Below the pieces are notes generated by a model that worked only from the letters and a program-made list of their open reading frames with translations, did no database searches and was not told the DNA's origin. A program made the position numbers and the translations under genes. A DNA stretch of 64,000 bases from Rhabditophanes sp. KR3021. Its lineage: Eukaryota > Nematoda > Chromadorea > Rhabditida > Alloionematidae. This document shows positions 10,045-20,683 of this stretch, piece by piece; position 1 is the first letter of the stretch, and each line of letters begins with the position of its first letter. The DNA is taken from positions 7,874,001 to 7,938,000 of the forward strand of contig CAUJLY010000001.1 of assembly GCA_963281155.1 (NCBI GenBank), read 5' to 3'.

Positions 10045-11496
10045 TTAGGCTAATGCTGTATTTACTGCTCCCATGATGTTGATTTGGCGGTTTTCATATA
10101 ATTTTGAAATTGTTCCTTCTAAGTGAGTTTTGAGGTATTTTATTTCAGTTTGCATACTTTCAAGCTCGAGTTTTGAAAGAGATGCTTTTTCGATACCACT
10201 CTCAATTTTCTTTTCCATCAATTCCTTTAGCCTCAACATTTTTCCCTCCAAGCCTCTTTTTTCCTCCAAACCTTCAACCAAAACATTAACATAATGAGGA
10301 GAAGACTTAATCTTAAACAAATTGGCTTTCTGTTCATCAGTCATTTTCACCATCAGGGTACCCACTTTCTCCTTATACATTTTTAAATCACTAATGGTCA
10401 TCTTCTTCAACAGAGGTTCATCACCAAGTCCGCCAATTAACAAATCGGCTGGAGATTCAAAGTTTTCATCAGCTAAACGCATCTTCAGGAAGAATAAAAG
10501 AGTCTTCAACTCAGAAATCAGGAGAGAATTTGTTTCAGGAAATTCAAGTAGTGACAAAGCTTCGTCGTCTCTTGCAACTCCATCTTCCTTAATTCCGACT
10601 TCGTCACCAACTACTTCGATGTTGATATCATCACCAAAGTCTATTTCATCTTCGTCTCCGAAGTCGATGTCGTCATTTCCAAAATCAATCTCGTCAGATT
10701 GATGAGAAGGTTCGTCGTTTACCATGTTAAAAGTTGGTTTCTCAATCTTAATAGGTTCAACCCCATGTTTCCATTCATAGACAGTTACATCTTTACCTTT
10801 TCTTAGTAATAATCCACTGACTGGCAGTAACAAACAGTTCTCTTCCATTCCCAACGCAAAGTTTGAAAAATCTTCGAAATATTTAATTATTTCCCTAAAC
10901 TTTACCATCTCTTCGATAACTTCATCAAAAAAGGCTGGCAACTGATGAGTTAACGTCAAGAGTTCATTCTTTAAATCTTTACCCTCTAACTTCATCTTTA
11001 GCAACTCCTTCTCGTACTCCTTTTTCTTGTCAACTGCTAATTTTGAATAATCAGATACTTTTTTACCATGAAATTCAATCTCCTTTTCATTTTCATTAGC
11101 AATTTTTTTAAGATACGGCACTTCGTTGAGACATAGGCGCGAGAAAGCTTGTGAAGTTTCACCAAGATAAATATTCTTCTTTTGATACAAACTTATAATT
11201 GCGCTAAACTTCTTATAAATAGGAGATGAATAGAAGCCTAATATATTTTTAGAGTCCTTTTCTGTTTCTTTCAGGATTTCAAATACATCTAGGCAATGGT
11301 AGTACGTAAAGGGCGTACCTTTCTTCAACTCATTCAACTGAGGATGGTCGGGAAGTTCATTGAGAGCTTCTAATACTTTTACACGGATGGTTTGGGCTAT
11401 TTCGAACCAAGTTCTTTCGCAATGCATCCGGGAAATCAACCAATCTCCTAGTTTGTTTGTGTTGATGTCTATGGGCAGCGTATTTTGTTTCTTCAT
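10045..11496 (-). CDS. CDK5RAP3: CDK5RAP3 / C53 / LZAP homologue (UFM1 E3 adaptor, ER-phagy receptor)
   Basis: A single exon of 483 residues; the family is about 500. The N-terminus matches the family (LPIDINTNKLGDWLISR...CERTWF..., HPQLNELKKGTPFTYYHC, GFYSSPIYKKF). A central coiled coil at about 130-210 precedes a short acidic disordered loop with three IDFG motifs at about 270-273, 277-280 and 285-288. These correspond to the shuffled UFM1/ATG8-interacting motifs (IDWG type) of C53. A C-terminal coiled coil follows and the protein ends AVNTALA. The protein acts with UFL1-DDRGK1 in UFMylation of ribosomes at the ER. CTTTTTAG a few bases before the ATG is a likely trans-splice acceptor. It sits 299 bp downstream of AGPAT. 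Confidence 0.92.
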   Translation of the reverse strand: MKKQNTLPIDINTNKLGDWLISRMHCERTWFEIAQTIRVKVLEALNELPDHPQLNELKKGTPFTYYHCLDVFEILKETEKDSKNILGFYSSPIYKKFSAIISLYQKKNIYLGETSQAFSRLCLNEVPYLKKIANENEKEIEFHGKKVSDYSKLAVDKKKEYEKELLKMKLEGKDLKNELLTLTHQLPAFFDEVIEEMVKFREIIKYFEDFSNFALGMEENCLLLPVSGLLLRKGKDVTVYEWKHGVEPIKIEKPTFNMVNDEPSHQSDEIDFGNDDIDFGDEDEIDFGDDINIEVVGDEVGIKEDGVARDDEALSLLEFPETNSLLISELKTLLFFLKMRLADENFESPADLLIGGLGDEPLLKKMTISDLKMYKEKVGTLMVKMTDEQKANLFKIKSSPHYVNVLVEGLEEKRGLEGKMLRLKELMEKKIESGIEKASLSKLELESMQTEIKYLKTHLEGTISKLYENRQINIMGAVNTALA

Positions 11497-11795
11497 TCTA
11501 ACTAAAAAGTAGTTGTTAGAAATTAGACAAGAAATAAATAAAAGATATCAAAGTGCACATAACACTAAGCAACAAAAATGTCTTCTTAATAAAAAAACTA
11601 TATTTACACGGCTGATCCGTAAAATTCAAATTAAATGATTATACTATGAATAAATCTAAAAAGATATACATATATTTTACATGTAAAAAAGTTCCCTTTC
11701 CCTCTCATATTCGCTCCAAAACAACTTCAATTTTATTTATACTAAATACACTTATTATTGAGACCAAAAGCGGGCATGACCAAAGACAAATTAGA

Positions 11796-12617
11796 TTAAC
11801 TTTGGTTGGGTCTTTCGACTTCTTTACTGATTCTTTCGTAGCATTCAAGCATTGCATTTCTTGTTTTTTCCACTAAAGCATTCACATCTTCTTTGCCCAT
11901 TCCGACTGTTTTGATTTGGTCTAACACTTCGCAGATTACTTTGCCATCATTGTGGAAGTATTTATTTGGCTTGGAGTAGAAGTTGGCGTAGTCGGAGATG
12001 ACGATTGGGATTATTGGGATGTCTCCGGTCACTGCAATATTGAAAGCTCCTTTTTTGAAAGGCAACAAGCCATGGCCATGATTTCTAGTTCCTTCTGGGT
12101 ACATAAATAGCTTAAATCCACTGTTGTTAATGATATCACACGACTTCTCAACCGACTTCAAAGCTTGCGTTTTGTCAGTTCTATCAATGAAAATAGTATG
12201 TGCAAACACCCCAGCTATCCCAAAAACTGGCACATATTGCAGTGATTTCTTTGACATAATACAGCATTTATCTGGCATATAATGTCCCAACATCATCAAA
12301 TCTATCGACGACTGATGATTCGACAACAAAACAGCTGGCCCAACATGATTCTTTAACTTCTCTAATCCTCTAACTTCCACCTTAATACCAGCCCAAGACC
12401 CCAAAAAGGTCATAATCTTGAAAGCTGCATTAGCTCCTCCATCTCTCATGTAAATAAAAGGCCCAATCGGCAAGTAAAAACAAGCCGCACCCACAATGCA
12501 ACAATTAAACCAACAAATCCTCCAATAATATTTGAATGTGGGCGAAATTGAATACAAAATCGGTATCTGGACCAATAAAATCAGAAACACATAGTAAAGC
12601 AGTGTTAATATTTCCAT
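11796..12617 (-). CDS. AGPAT: 1-acyl-sn-glycerol-3-phosphate acyltransferase (AGPAT)
   Basis: A single exon of 273 residues. It makes phosphatidic acid from lysophosphatidic acid at the ER membrane. The acyltransferase motifs are in order: NHQSSID (about 100-106, the HX4D catalytic motif), FIDR (about 143-146), YPEGTR (about 173-178) and PIIPIV (about 201-206). An N-terminal hydrophobic stretch (about 3-25) and a second (about 38-56) fit membrane anchors. TTTAGTTTAG just before the ATG looks like a trans-splice acceptor. It is flanked by YIF1 upstream (about 310 bp) and CDK5RAP3 downstream (299 bp), all minus strand. Nematodes have several acl paralogues; which one this is cannot be told. Confidence 0.93.
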   Translation of the reverse strand: MEILTLLYYVFLILLVQIPILYSISPTFKYYWRICWFNCCIVGAACFYLPIGPFIYMRDGGANAAFKIMTFLGSWAGIKVEVRGLEKLKNHVGPAVLLSNHQSSIDLMMLGHYMPDKCCIMSKKSLQYVPVFGIAGVFAHTIFIDRTDKTQALKSVEKSCDIINNSGFKLFMYPEGTRNHGHGLLPFKKGAFNIAVTGDIPIIPIVISDYANFYSKPNKYFHNDGKVICEVLDQIKTVGMGKEDVNALVEKTRNAMLECYERISKEVERPNQS

Positions 12618-12927
12618 GACACTAAACTAAATTAAGGGTATGGTTAAGTTATATAATAAACAAGATCAAAGTATTTAGGTATGGTAAAAACCATTCACCC
12701 TACAAAGTTCGTTGTAGGCAGGGACAATGTATTTTCCTATTAAGTTGTATAATAGAAACATGGATATAATTAAATATTTGTACATATAAAAAAAATGATC
12801 GAATAATATTATGGTTACAATTAATTCAATATCGATAAGGCACTTTTGGTTTATAACAGCCTGGCGATGCCAAATGCATTATAAATTTAACTTGAATCTA
12901 TGTAGGTTATGATATGGAGTTACCAAT

Positions 12928-14375
12928 TTAAGGTCCTGCCTTCAACAAAGCCTCATAATCAACATCTCCATTAGCATCCAACGGCATAACCTTACTATTA
13001 GCACCCAACCCAATTCCATTCATAGCCATCTTAGCAAAGTCGTAATTATCAGGCATAAAGGAAGTGACAGAACTAAAAACGAACAAATTAACAACGTGTA
13101 TAACATCGACTATAAACTATTTTTTATATGATATATCATGTGCACTTAAAACCTTATCACCACTTTTCCCAATAAAGTAACAAATGCATCAATCAAACCA
13201 AACAAAATTTGTATAGCCGCCATCACAAAACTAACTTACCTCGTCAACCACCACATTATTAAAGGCTGTGAGAAGGTGATAAACATAATCAGGTAAAGTT
13301 TTCTCTTTTTTCGTGCATCTTCGCTGAACGCATTACCAGAGTCCATGATGAAGACTTTCACTGTTCTTAGCAGGAAGAAGATGATGGCGACGGCGCAGTA
13401 CAGGAGCACAAAGTTGAACACTGTTTTCCCGAACATCAAAAATGACACCAACGATACAACCATCCCAACATACTTGTACGAGGAAAATGCGAGTGAATGC
13501 CAGAAGCCGAGTGCATTTGACAAATTCATTACATATCTCGACACAATAATGATTACATTTTCCAAGAATAAATAAATTAATACATTTGACGCAGTTACTC
13601 CTAGTTGTTCGGGTGTAAATCTAAATTAGATAATTAAACTTACTTCAATTATTCAAAAGATACCTTTGCTGAATACCCAACACAAGTCCACTCAACAAAA
13701 CATAGGTAATGAAAGCCATCAAAGGAATATACAAGTCAGGAGCATTTACGTCTTGTTTGGGTGTAGAGGGTTCCCCATTATGCCCCGTTTGAACAGCCCA
13801 ATCACGATGGATGAAAGGAACAAGAAGGATCCCAAGTTTTCGGGCGACATAGTTGTTGGAGACGGCGAAATAATATTTCAGTTGGAATGAGTCCAAGTAT
13901 TGTACCAACTTTTCTTTTTGAGCTGTTGCAAATTGACCGCCAAATTGTTGGGCTGCAGCGAAGACGGGATCAGACATGAAGTTTTGACCCATGTTGGCAT
14001 ATTGGTTTGGTGGAGCAGAGTAATTGTCTTGAAGCATGGAAGGATACCCTTGTTGGTGGGTGTTTACTTGATTGTAGCTTGGTTGGCCTCCACCCATTAC
14101 ATGCTGCTGGTTGTATGACCCAGTTTGATGGTGTGTGTTGATTTGTTGGGTTGGAGCGTACTGTTGGTTTCCATATCCTGTGGTGTCATAATCATCAATA
14201 GAAACATCGGCACTATAATAAATGATTATATTTAACTAAAAACAAAATAAAAATACCTTCCATATTGGTGGTTTGCCTGTTGTTGTTGATTTTGATTTGA
14301 GTTTGCCTGCCATTGCTGATTGTTCGTATTCAGAGAATAACTCCAATCCATATTGCTTTGATCGTGACTTCCCAT
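12928..14375 (-). CDS. YIF1: YIF1 (Yip1-interacting factor), Golgi/ER multi-pass protein
   Basis: Four exons (minus), 14375-14257, 14212-13664, 13620-13240 and 13072-12928, give about 397 residues with consistent phases. The Gln/Asn-rich cytosolic N-terminus is followed by the family core DPVFAAAQQFGGQFA, KYYFAVSNNYVARKL and LLVPFIHRDW. The membrane region has about five hydrophobic segments and includes RFTPEQLGVTAS and PLIMWWLT. YIF1 works with YIP1/RAB partners in ER-Golgi vesicle traffic. The exact intron joins at 13663 and 13239 restore family residues. The last exon adds a 48-residue soluble tail ending KAGP. If its intron is retained, the protein ends at WWLTR (stop at 13238-13236) instead. 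Probably the first gene of an operon with AGPAT and CDK5RAP3. Confidence 0.9.
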
Positions 14376-16794
14376 AATAGTCTTTTTGAATCAAAATAAT
14401 TGTCGAAGTTTCAAATAGAGAGATGTTCCACGTCAATTTAGTGACAAAGTAATGTCTTGGAAAAGATAGTTTGTGTTATTGGTTGGAGAGATGCGTATTG
14501 TGAAGGGAAATTTGAATTTATAGGAAGCTAGGTGAGATTAGGTTGAGAAAGTATCTTGGTGTAATCTGGATGTAATTATGTGGTGAGTTTATGGCAATCG
14601 ATTAATTATTTTATTTAGTGTGCTTATTATTAAAGTCTTTTTTAGCTGGCTTGAACATAATGATACAAAATAAATACAAAGAAGTTGATTAAAACAATAT
14701 TTTATTTTTATAAAACAGTCTGTTGCAGCATTGAAACATTATTAATCTCCAGTCATTTATAGTTAAAATAATAAAGGCTTGCAATCATTTTTTGAAGTAT
14801 CTTTGATTTGAAACTTTAGATTTATGCTTAGACCTACTGGAATTGTCAGACCTCAAATTTCTATTGTTTAAATTTATTTGATGGTTTGTTATTTGCATGA
14901 AACAAATCTGTGTGATTACTAATTTTTAGTTGCTTCGATTGGATATAATGAATGAAAGGTGCGTGAGACGAACGACTTAACACAAATACAATATAAATAG
15001 TTAAAATCAAATGAAATGAACTTAAATAAATTACAAGTCCAATTTATAGAACAACATTCGAACAATGAGTAAAATGACGGCAAAATATAAATGTTATTAC
15101 TTAAAAAAATTCAAACTTTTGATTTCTAAGAACAACAAAAAATACTAATTTAATTAAGAAGAATGTATCGAAATATGTAACACCACAAGAAGATAAATAA
15201 ACGCAGAAGAACCTTCGCCATCTATTTCTCTTTTGCTAGTTGGAATAATGGGACAAATAGGTATTTCTACTTCATTTTTTTATCCTTAAGAATTATTAAT
15301 GGAGCTGGTGTAGATTTAACCAAAACAAGTGTATGCTTAAATGCCCGATTAGTTTTAACATGATTTTTGTCAAAATAGAAGATACAAAAATATTCTCCAT
15401 AATTTTCCTCAGTCATCGACTTGCTAACTCAAGTTTCAAGTATTTATCATTGTTCGCATCACAGGATTTTTAAATTTAAATTGATCATGCTGAACAAACT
15501 TTCTCCTTTCTTCACTATCACCAACACAAAATTAAACGACAACTCTATTTGTACTTCTATGTATTGCATAACATTTAATATATTCTTAGTAAGTTCTTTG
15601 CATACAGAGCTGAGAATCTCATTTGGAGCACTACGTTTAACATAAAAGTGTGTGATACGATATTATATTTATTGTAGAAGGTAATTATGATAAAATAGTT
15701 TTGACAAATTAGTGTTTAATGTATGCTGAATTCAGTATGAAATTACATCCACTTTATTAGCCTAATAACCAATGTAATTATGGTTTGAATGTAAGTACAA
15801 TTTGTACATTATTGCGTATGATCTTAAGCATAAAATGTAATGGTTATTTTACTAAAAGTGTTGATAGTTTTCTTATATAAAAATCAAAAAACATTCTTTA
15901 ATATTTATTAAACTTACAAACTAAAATTCATTTTAAATTAAATAATAAAGGAATAATAGTTTTTTAATTTTAACAGTTTTCTCAATTTGCCAATATGCGT
16001 ATCTATAAGATTTTAACTCTTGGAGATAGTTTACGATTTTTAAAGCTTAAATATTATTTTAAGTACTCAAAATCATACTAAAATTGTATGTTTTACTAAA
16101 CCTTTAATTGTCATAAACAATATTATCCTATTACAGAAACAATTATTATATGATTGTGTACTCTTGTGAATGCTATAATAATCTCATATAAATTGCAGTG
16201 CACACTTATGCATATATTAGACATGGTAATATAATTATGATTTTTTAAATATAATTTAGTGTTAATTGGTAATGTTACTTTGTTACTAATTGTAATCGCA
16301 ATTTACTATAAAGTTTTTTGCAAAACATATATGATTGCGTACTTTCTTGAGATTCTCAGCTCTGTGTGTAGCAACCAAAATTGTTTTTCTGGATCATATT
16401 TAAAAAGTTTCATAATCGCAGTTCCTCATTTGAAATTATGCATAAAGAATAGGTCATCTGACGATGTATAGGGATAGATAGTCACCACGACTTTCTCCTC
16501 ATATTTAAGATTGCTCAACCAAAACCAACCAGTGTAACAAACAGATATGTAATACATTTTTTATCTTCTATCTGTTATCACTCTTACTCTTGAGATTTCG
16601 TATTCAGAATCCGCTTATAGGATTCCGAGTTTTAAATATTCACCTAGATCGTCACAAAAAAGGTTAAAAATATATACTTATACTATTCAAATGGAAAATT
16701 AATTGTTTGTTTTTTATTTTAACCATGTTTTCGATGTCTACGGCAGGGTCGAATGAAGAAAATATTTAGCTGTTTTTATTTAAACAATCACAAG
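14376..16794. other. 2.4 kb intergenic region
   Basis: AT-rich, with no convincing gene. One feature stands out: an 18-base string at 15605-15624 (core ACAGAGCTGAGAATCTCA) recurs inverted near 16349-16366, about 740 bp away. This could be the ends of a decayed element. Short ORFs inside show no coding character. Confidence 0.4.
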
Positions 16795-17865
16795 TTAAAA
16801 AGGAAATTTATCTCTCTTTTCATCCAAATATCTTACAAAATCTTTTCCGTAGGCCATGCAAATTTTCATTAGAGCTTCTGTATCGGCTGAAGCATGATGG
16901 TCATTATAATGTCTGCCGATGATTGTTCTAAATAGTGTTGCTTGACTAGTTCGTTGCTTATCAAGCTTTTGAACAGGTAAAGCATATCCATCTTCAGATA
17001 ATTCATTGAAATAGGCTGAATATCTTTCAGTAAGTGCTTTTGATTTTACGTCTTTTAAGTATGCATTCACTGATGAATTTGATACTTCTTCCAAAGTCTC
17101 GTCATTTGGCCCAGTTCCGATGATTATTTCGTCCATTTTGTTCAGGAATTTTGTTTCTATTACCTCAAATGCATCTTTAGTATCGGCAAAATATAATCCT
17201 TCAATACTACGAAACTGTTCGAGCATATTACTTTCCTTTCCACCATTATCTCGTGAAAGTTCACCAAATAAAAGAGGATAATCATAACGTATTCCATTAT
17301 GAGCGATAACGACGGCAGGCTTTTTTACATTTGCCAAAAAGTTATATATTAAATCCCACTCTTGAGGGAAGTAATTTTTTGATTCCAATACTTCTTGAGT
17401 TAATTTGAGGGAGGTAACTGTTTGGAATTTATTGTTATATTCAGCCCATTGAGTTTCATCAAAGGGTAGATTGAATTGCAAACACAAATCATTTGTAGAG
17501 ATGGTCCCAAGATTGTCATTACTCATCTCATCCATTCCCCTTTCAAACTGTTTTTTTGAGATTGAACGCAAAGAAAGTTCAGTAACGTGAGGCATAGTCT
17601 CAATACTTTCTAAACAAGATTTACTTTGATTTACTTAATATAACTTACTTGGAACACTTCCGACAATTACTCTTAAAAGATCTTCTAAAGTTTTACCAGG
17701 ATTGCTCTCCTTCCATTCATTAAGCCCAGGAAGTGCGACATTTTTAATTAAACCGGTCGTTTCAAAATCAAGGAAAACATAGCTTTCGATGAAATTCATG
17801 GGATCAGTGAGCTCTTCAACATTTCTTCCAGTTGAGGTATCGTTATTTTCATAAGAAAACGGCAT
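16795..17865 (-). CDS. DEDDh 3'-5' exonuclease (DnaQ/TREX-like)
   Basis: Exon 1 (17865-17649) and exon 2 (17609-16795) join with a 39-nt intron, giving about 343 residues. ExoI is FLDFETTGL (D33, E35), ExoII is AHNGIRYDYPLL (D182), and ExoIII is HHASADTEAL (H310, D315). The HxxxxD spacing defines the DEDDh class. Such enzymes degrade DNA or RNA 3' ends with two metal ions; the SVP...K...E spacing and overall length resemble TREX-like nucleases. No TREX1-type polyproline loop or C-terminal membrane tail is seen, so substrate and location are open. The start at 17865 is chosen over an upstream in-frame Met at 17916 because the added residues look like UTR. Confidence 0.85.
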
Positions 17866-18787
17866 CTTTCTTTGTTTAATAGACAATAAATAATTACTTA
17901 ATTTGATAATATGCAAGTAAATTTATTCCATATTTATAGTGAAAACATGTTGAAATAAATACAAAAAGTGCTAAGTAAATAATCTTTAATGCAATTATCA
18001 GCATGATGCAATAAATATCAAAATGTGCTGAACAATTAATCTTTCAAAAGAGTATGACATATTATTAATTTTGCTATAATATTGAAATGAACAGTCATTT
18101 AGATAATGCGTGGAGTATGTCCTGTTGACACCTTATTATCTGCAATTTCTGTCAAAAAAGGTGTTCATGGGTCCATAAAAGATAAATATGTCATTTAAAA
18201 GCTACAAGTGATTTAACTCAAAAAATGCTAAATAATTAACATTATCAACGCAATATTTCTCTTCCAAAAGCAGGGAAAAACATTTTAAAGGGTATGTTTT
18301 CACTTATATATTTATTTTGCAAGGTTCATTGTTAAGAATCACTATAATATTTAGTTGTTTTTGAATATAAATTCCAATCATTCACCTTTTAAACTACCAA
18401 GTATAAGCAAACGAATTTGGTATTAATTTTTCATGAATATTTTCAGCTATGTTTTCAATGTAGTTTAGATTATTGTTATTTTTTTGTAACAGTTTATAAA
18501 CTCAGTTCAATTGAACTAATGAAGAAAGAATAGAGGTCACTTTTTAAATTAATGCTAGACAGCCTTAAGAAAAGTATAATATAATTTTAGCAAAGATAAT
18601 TTAAATGGCTTCTATCATGACAGTTCAAGCAATATTTGGATATTACGATCGCCAACCAGCAATATTTTACAAAACATTTTGACACGAAAGGGCAAAACAG
18701 ATTTATTTATAAGCGAGATTAAACTATGCATAAAATATCGTTTAAAAACAAAATCTTTTTGTATTCATTGCTTGTGATGACAGACAT
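17866..18787. other. Intergenic region, nothing recognised
   Basis: About 920 bases of AT-rich sequence between the exonuclease and the Ser-rich membrane protein. No ORF, repeat or RNA gene could be supported. Confidence 0.4.
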
Positions 18788-19312
18788 TTATAATCCAGAT
18801 TTAGAGGTGCTAGACTTGGAAGCCGATTTAGATAAAGTGGCTCCAGACTTTGAGTCTGAACTCTTGGAAGAACCATTTGTAGTACCCCCTGCACCTAGTT
18901 GAGGCATTCCAGTCATAGCAGACATGGAGAAGCCAGAGATTTCGAGGACTCCTAGTTTGCTGAGCATGAATTTGTCGAAGCGTTTTTGATTTTGAATTTC
19001 GATTACACCGACCAACTTCAAGAAGACAAAGAAGCATACGGAGATGACTGAGACGACTAGGGCAAGATTGATGGCATCATTGTTCTTTCTGTTGCCTTCT
19101 CCGAGTTCTGTACAAGTTGTCTTGAGAAGTATTTGGGATCCTTCGAGTTCCTTAACGAGATCAAATCGTTTTGCGTGTTCAGAAGTTTCCTCGTTTATTT
19201 TCTCGTTAGTTATTGGGACGGATGTTGCAAAACTGTCCCCATAGACAGAAGTTGAAAGGAGTGAGATGGCGACGACGCCGACGACTAAAAGTGAACGAGG
19301 TAGCATTTTCAT
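18788..19312 (-). CDS. Signal-peptide membrane protein with Ser/Lys-rich tail, 174 aa
   Basis: A single exon. The signal peptide (MKMLPRSLLVVGVVAISLLSTSVYG) is followed by an extracellular part of about 55 residues with one cysteine (TTCTELGEG). A transmembrane segment (AINLALVVSVISVCFFVFLKL, about 80-101) comes next, then an amphipathic stretch (FMLSKLGVLEISGFSMSAMTG) and a low-complexity Ser/Lys tail ending SGL. The family is not recognised. A decayed paralogue of the C-terminal half lies about 250 bp upstream (19566-19790), showing a tandem duplication. Confidence 0.7.
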   Translation of the reverse strand: MKMLPRSLLVVGVVAISLLSTSVYGDSFATSVPITNEKINEETSEHAKRFDLVKELEGSQILLKTTCTELGEGNRKNNDAINLALVVSVISVCFFVFLKLVGVIEIQNQKRFDKFMLSKLGVLEISGFSMSAMTGMPQLGAGGTTNGSSKSSDSKSGATLSKSASKSSTSKSGL

Positions 19313-19565
19313 AAATAATGAAACTGTGATTTGGACTGGAAAATTGATCTTATTTGTGGGGTGCTAGATAGGATAAATTTGTGTTCTTAGTAACCAAATT
19401 TTGTGTATTTTGTTAAACAAACTTACAACTAATCGAAATTGTAGTGTCTTCTAATTAACACATTCTAACATTCAAATTTATTTAAACAGAACATCATGCA
19501 AATATTTTATTGAAAATAATACCACTTAATCGAAACTAAGTATCACATTATAATAACACAAATTT

Positions 19566-19790
19566 ATTTGGGAGCCGTAGTAGATTTAGTTTTCGAAGAT
19601 GTGCGGCAGATTTTGCTCTGGAAGCTCCTGTTGCAGAGCCAGATCTTTAAGTAGCACTCAGACTAGACTTTCCACCTTCATCTCACTCATCGATAGGAGC
19701 TCCGATACCTTTTTGATGAATCTGCGTCATCAAAGACAAACCAAACCCAGACAATTCAAGGACTCTAACTTTGTATGTTCCAATTGTATT
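19566..19790 (-). pseudogene. Decayed paralogue of the adjacent Ser-rich membrane protein gene
   Basis: On the minus strand this region reads VRVLELSGFGLSLMTQ, matching GVLEISGFSMSAMTG of the neighbour at 18788-19312. It then hits an in-frame TGA after GAPIDE and continues with GGKSSLSAT, stop, RSGSATGASRAKSAA, which resembles the Ser/Lys tail. No signal peptide, TM segment or start codon is found upstream in a compatible frame. So it is a 3' fragment of a tandem duplicate with at least two stops. Alternatively it is a short exon ending at the first stop. Confidence 0.6.
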
Positions 19791-19799
19791 TGTTCAGCA

Positions 19800-20169
19800 T
19801 ATAAGATGCGTTTTTTACAAATATTCTCTATTATATATGATCATAAATTTTATTTTATTTGAGATTATGCACTATCCACAATATGTAAAATAAATAAGAT
19901 ATTGCGTTTAAGAGATTTATCTTTGTTATCAAGCCGTTCGGAAAATATTGATAGCAAAAAATTGTTTAACTATTTTCTTTTCATAATATTTGGGTTCATG
20001 ATTAACTATGTTTACGCACATTTGGATATTATAGAGTATTTATATCTTGTTTTCATACAAAAATATATAAAAGACATACTTACATTATTCAATCAGTTAT
20101 TTTTTGATTTCTAATTGTTAATATAAATGTCGCAATTAATTCTTCTTCATATTTTAAATAATCCATAAA
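19800..20169. other. Intergenic region, nothing recognised
   Basis: 370 AT-rich bases before the four-TM gene. A short ORF at 19902-20114 is hydrophobic by composition only and has no support. Confidence 0.3.
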
Positions 20170-20683
20170 ATGATGATCATCTTATTTGAAGATACAACCT
20201 TTGCTCGGCATGCAAAATATGCCGTATTAGGCTCACTATTTATTTCTTTTTTGACGTTGTTGAATCATTTCAATTTGTTGAACCATTATCGAGCACCATT
20301 TGATTTCTATTTTTCCGGTGCAGAGATACTATGTTTGGCCATGAATTGTACAGTTATTTTAATAATACCACGTTTATTTGGTTGGTACAATAAGGTTTCA
20401 TCTGACATGTATAAAGTCTTCGTGATCGTGTCATCTATTCCATTAATGTTAATGTTGAATACTTTATATCAAGGAAGTATGTTAATATATAAAATCATAA
20501 TGTATTATTTCATTTTCAGCTTGTAATGACAGAATACACAATGACTCTATTATTCCCCTCACATTCAATTCAATCAGTCTAGGCTGGTATGTCTTCTTTA
20601 TGATTAAGGCTTGTTTGGCTTTTCAAGAAACTGAAAATAAGAAAGCCGATTTTATACCCGATTTAATCAACAAAAACTATTGA
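20170..20683 (+). CDS. Four-transmembrane protein, 156 aa, unknown
   Basis: Exon 1 (20170-20476) and exon 2 (20520-20683) join in phase across a 43-nt intron (GTATGT...TTTTCAG). The product has four hydrophobic segments at about 17-37, 46-70, 80-101 and 112-136, no signal peptide, short loops, and a polar C-terminus (QETENKKADFIPDL). It resembles small nematode four-TM families in layout, but I cannot name one. It overlaps the end of the decayed IgGFc-like gene (minus strand, stop at 20667) by 17 bases, tail to tail. Confidence 0.65.

Noticed and set aside
15421..15645. 74-codon plus-strand ORF
   Set aside because: Isolated, AT-driven composition, no leader, domain or splice context.
16259..16471. 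70-codon hydrophobic ORF
   Set aside because: Hydrophobicity follows from T-rich DNA; no proper start context or neighbouring exon.
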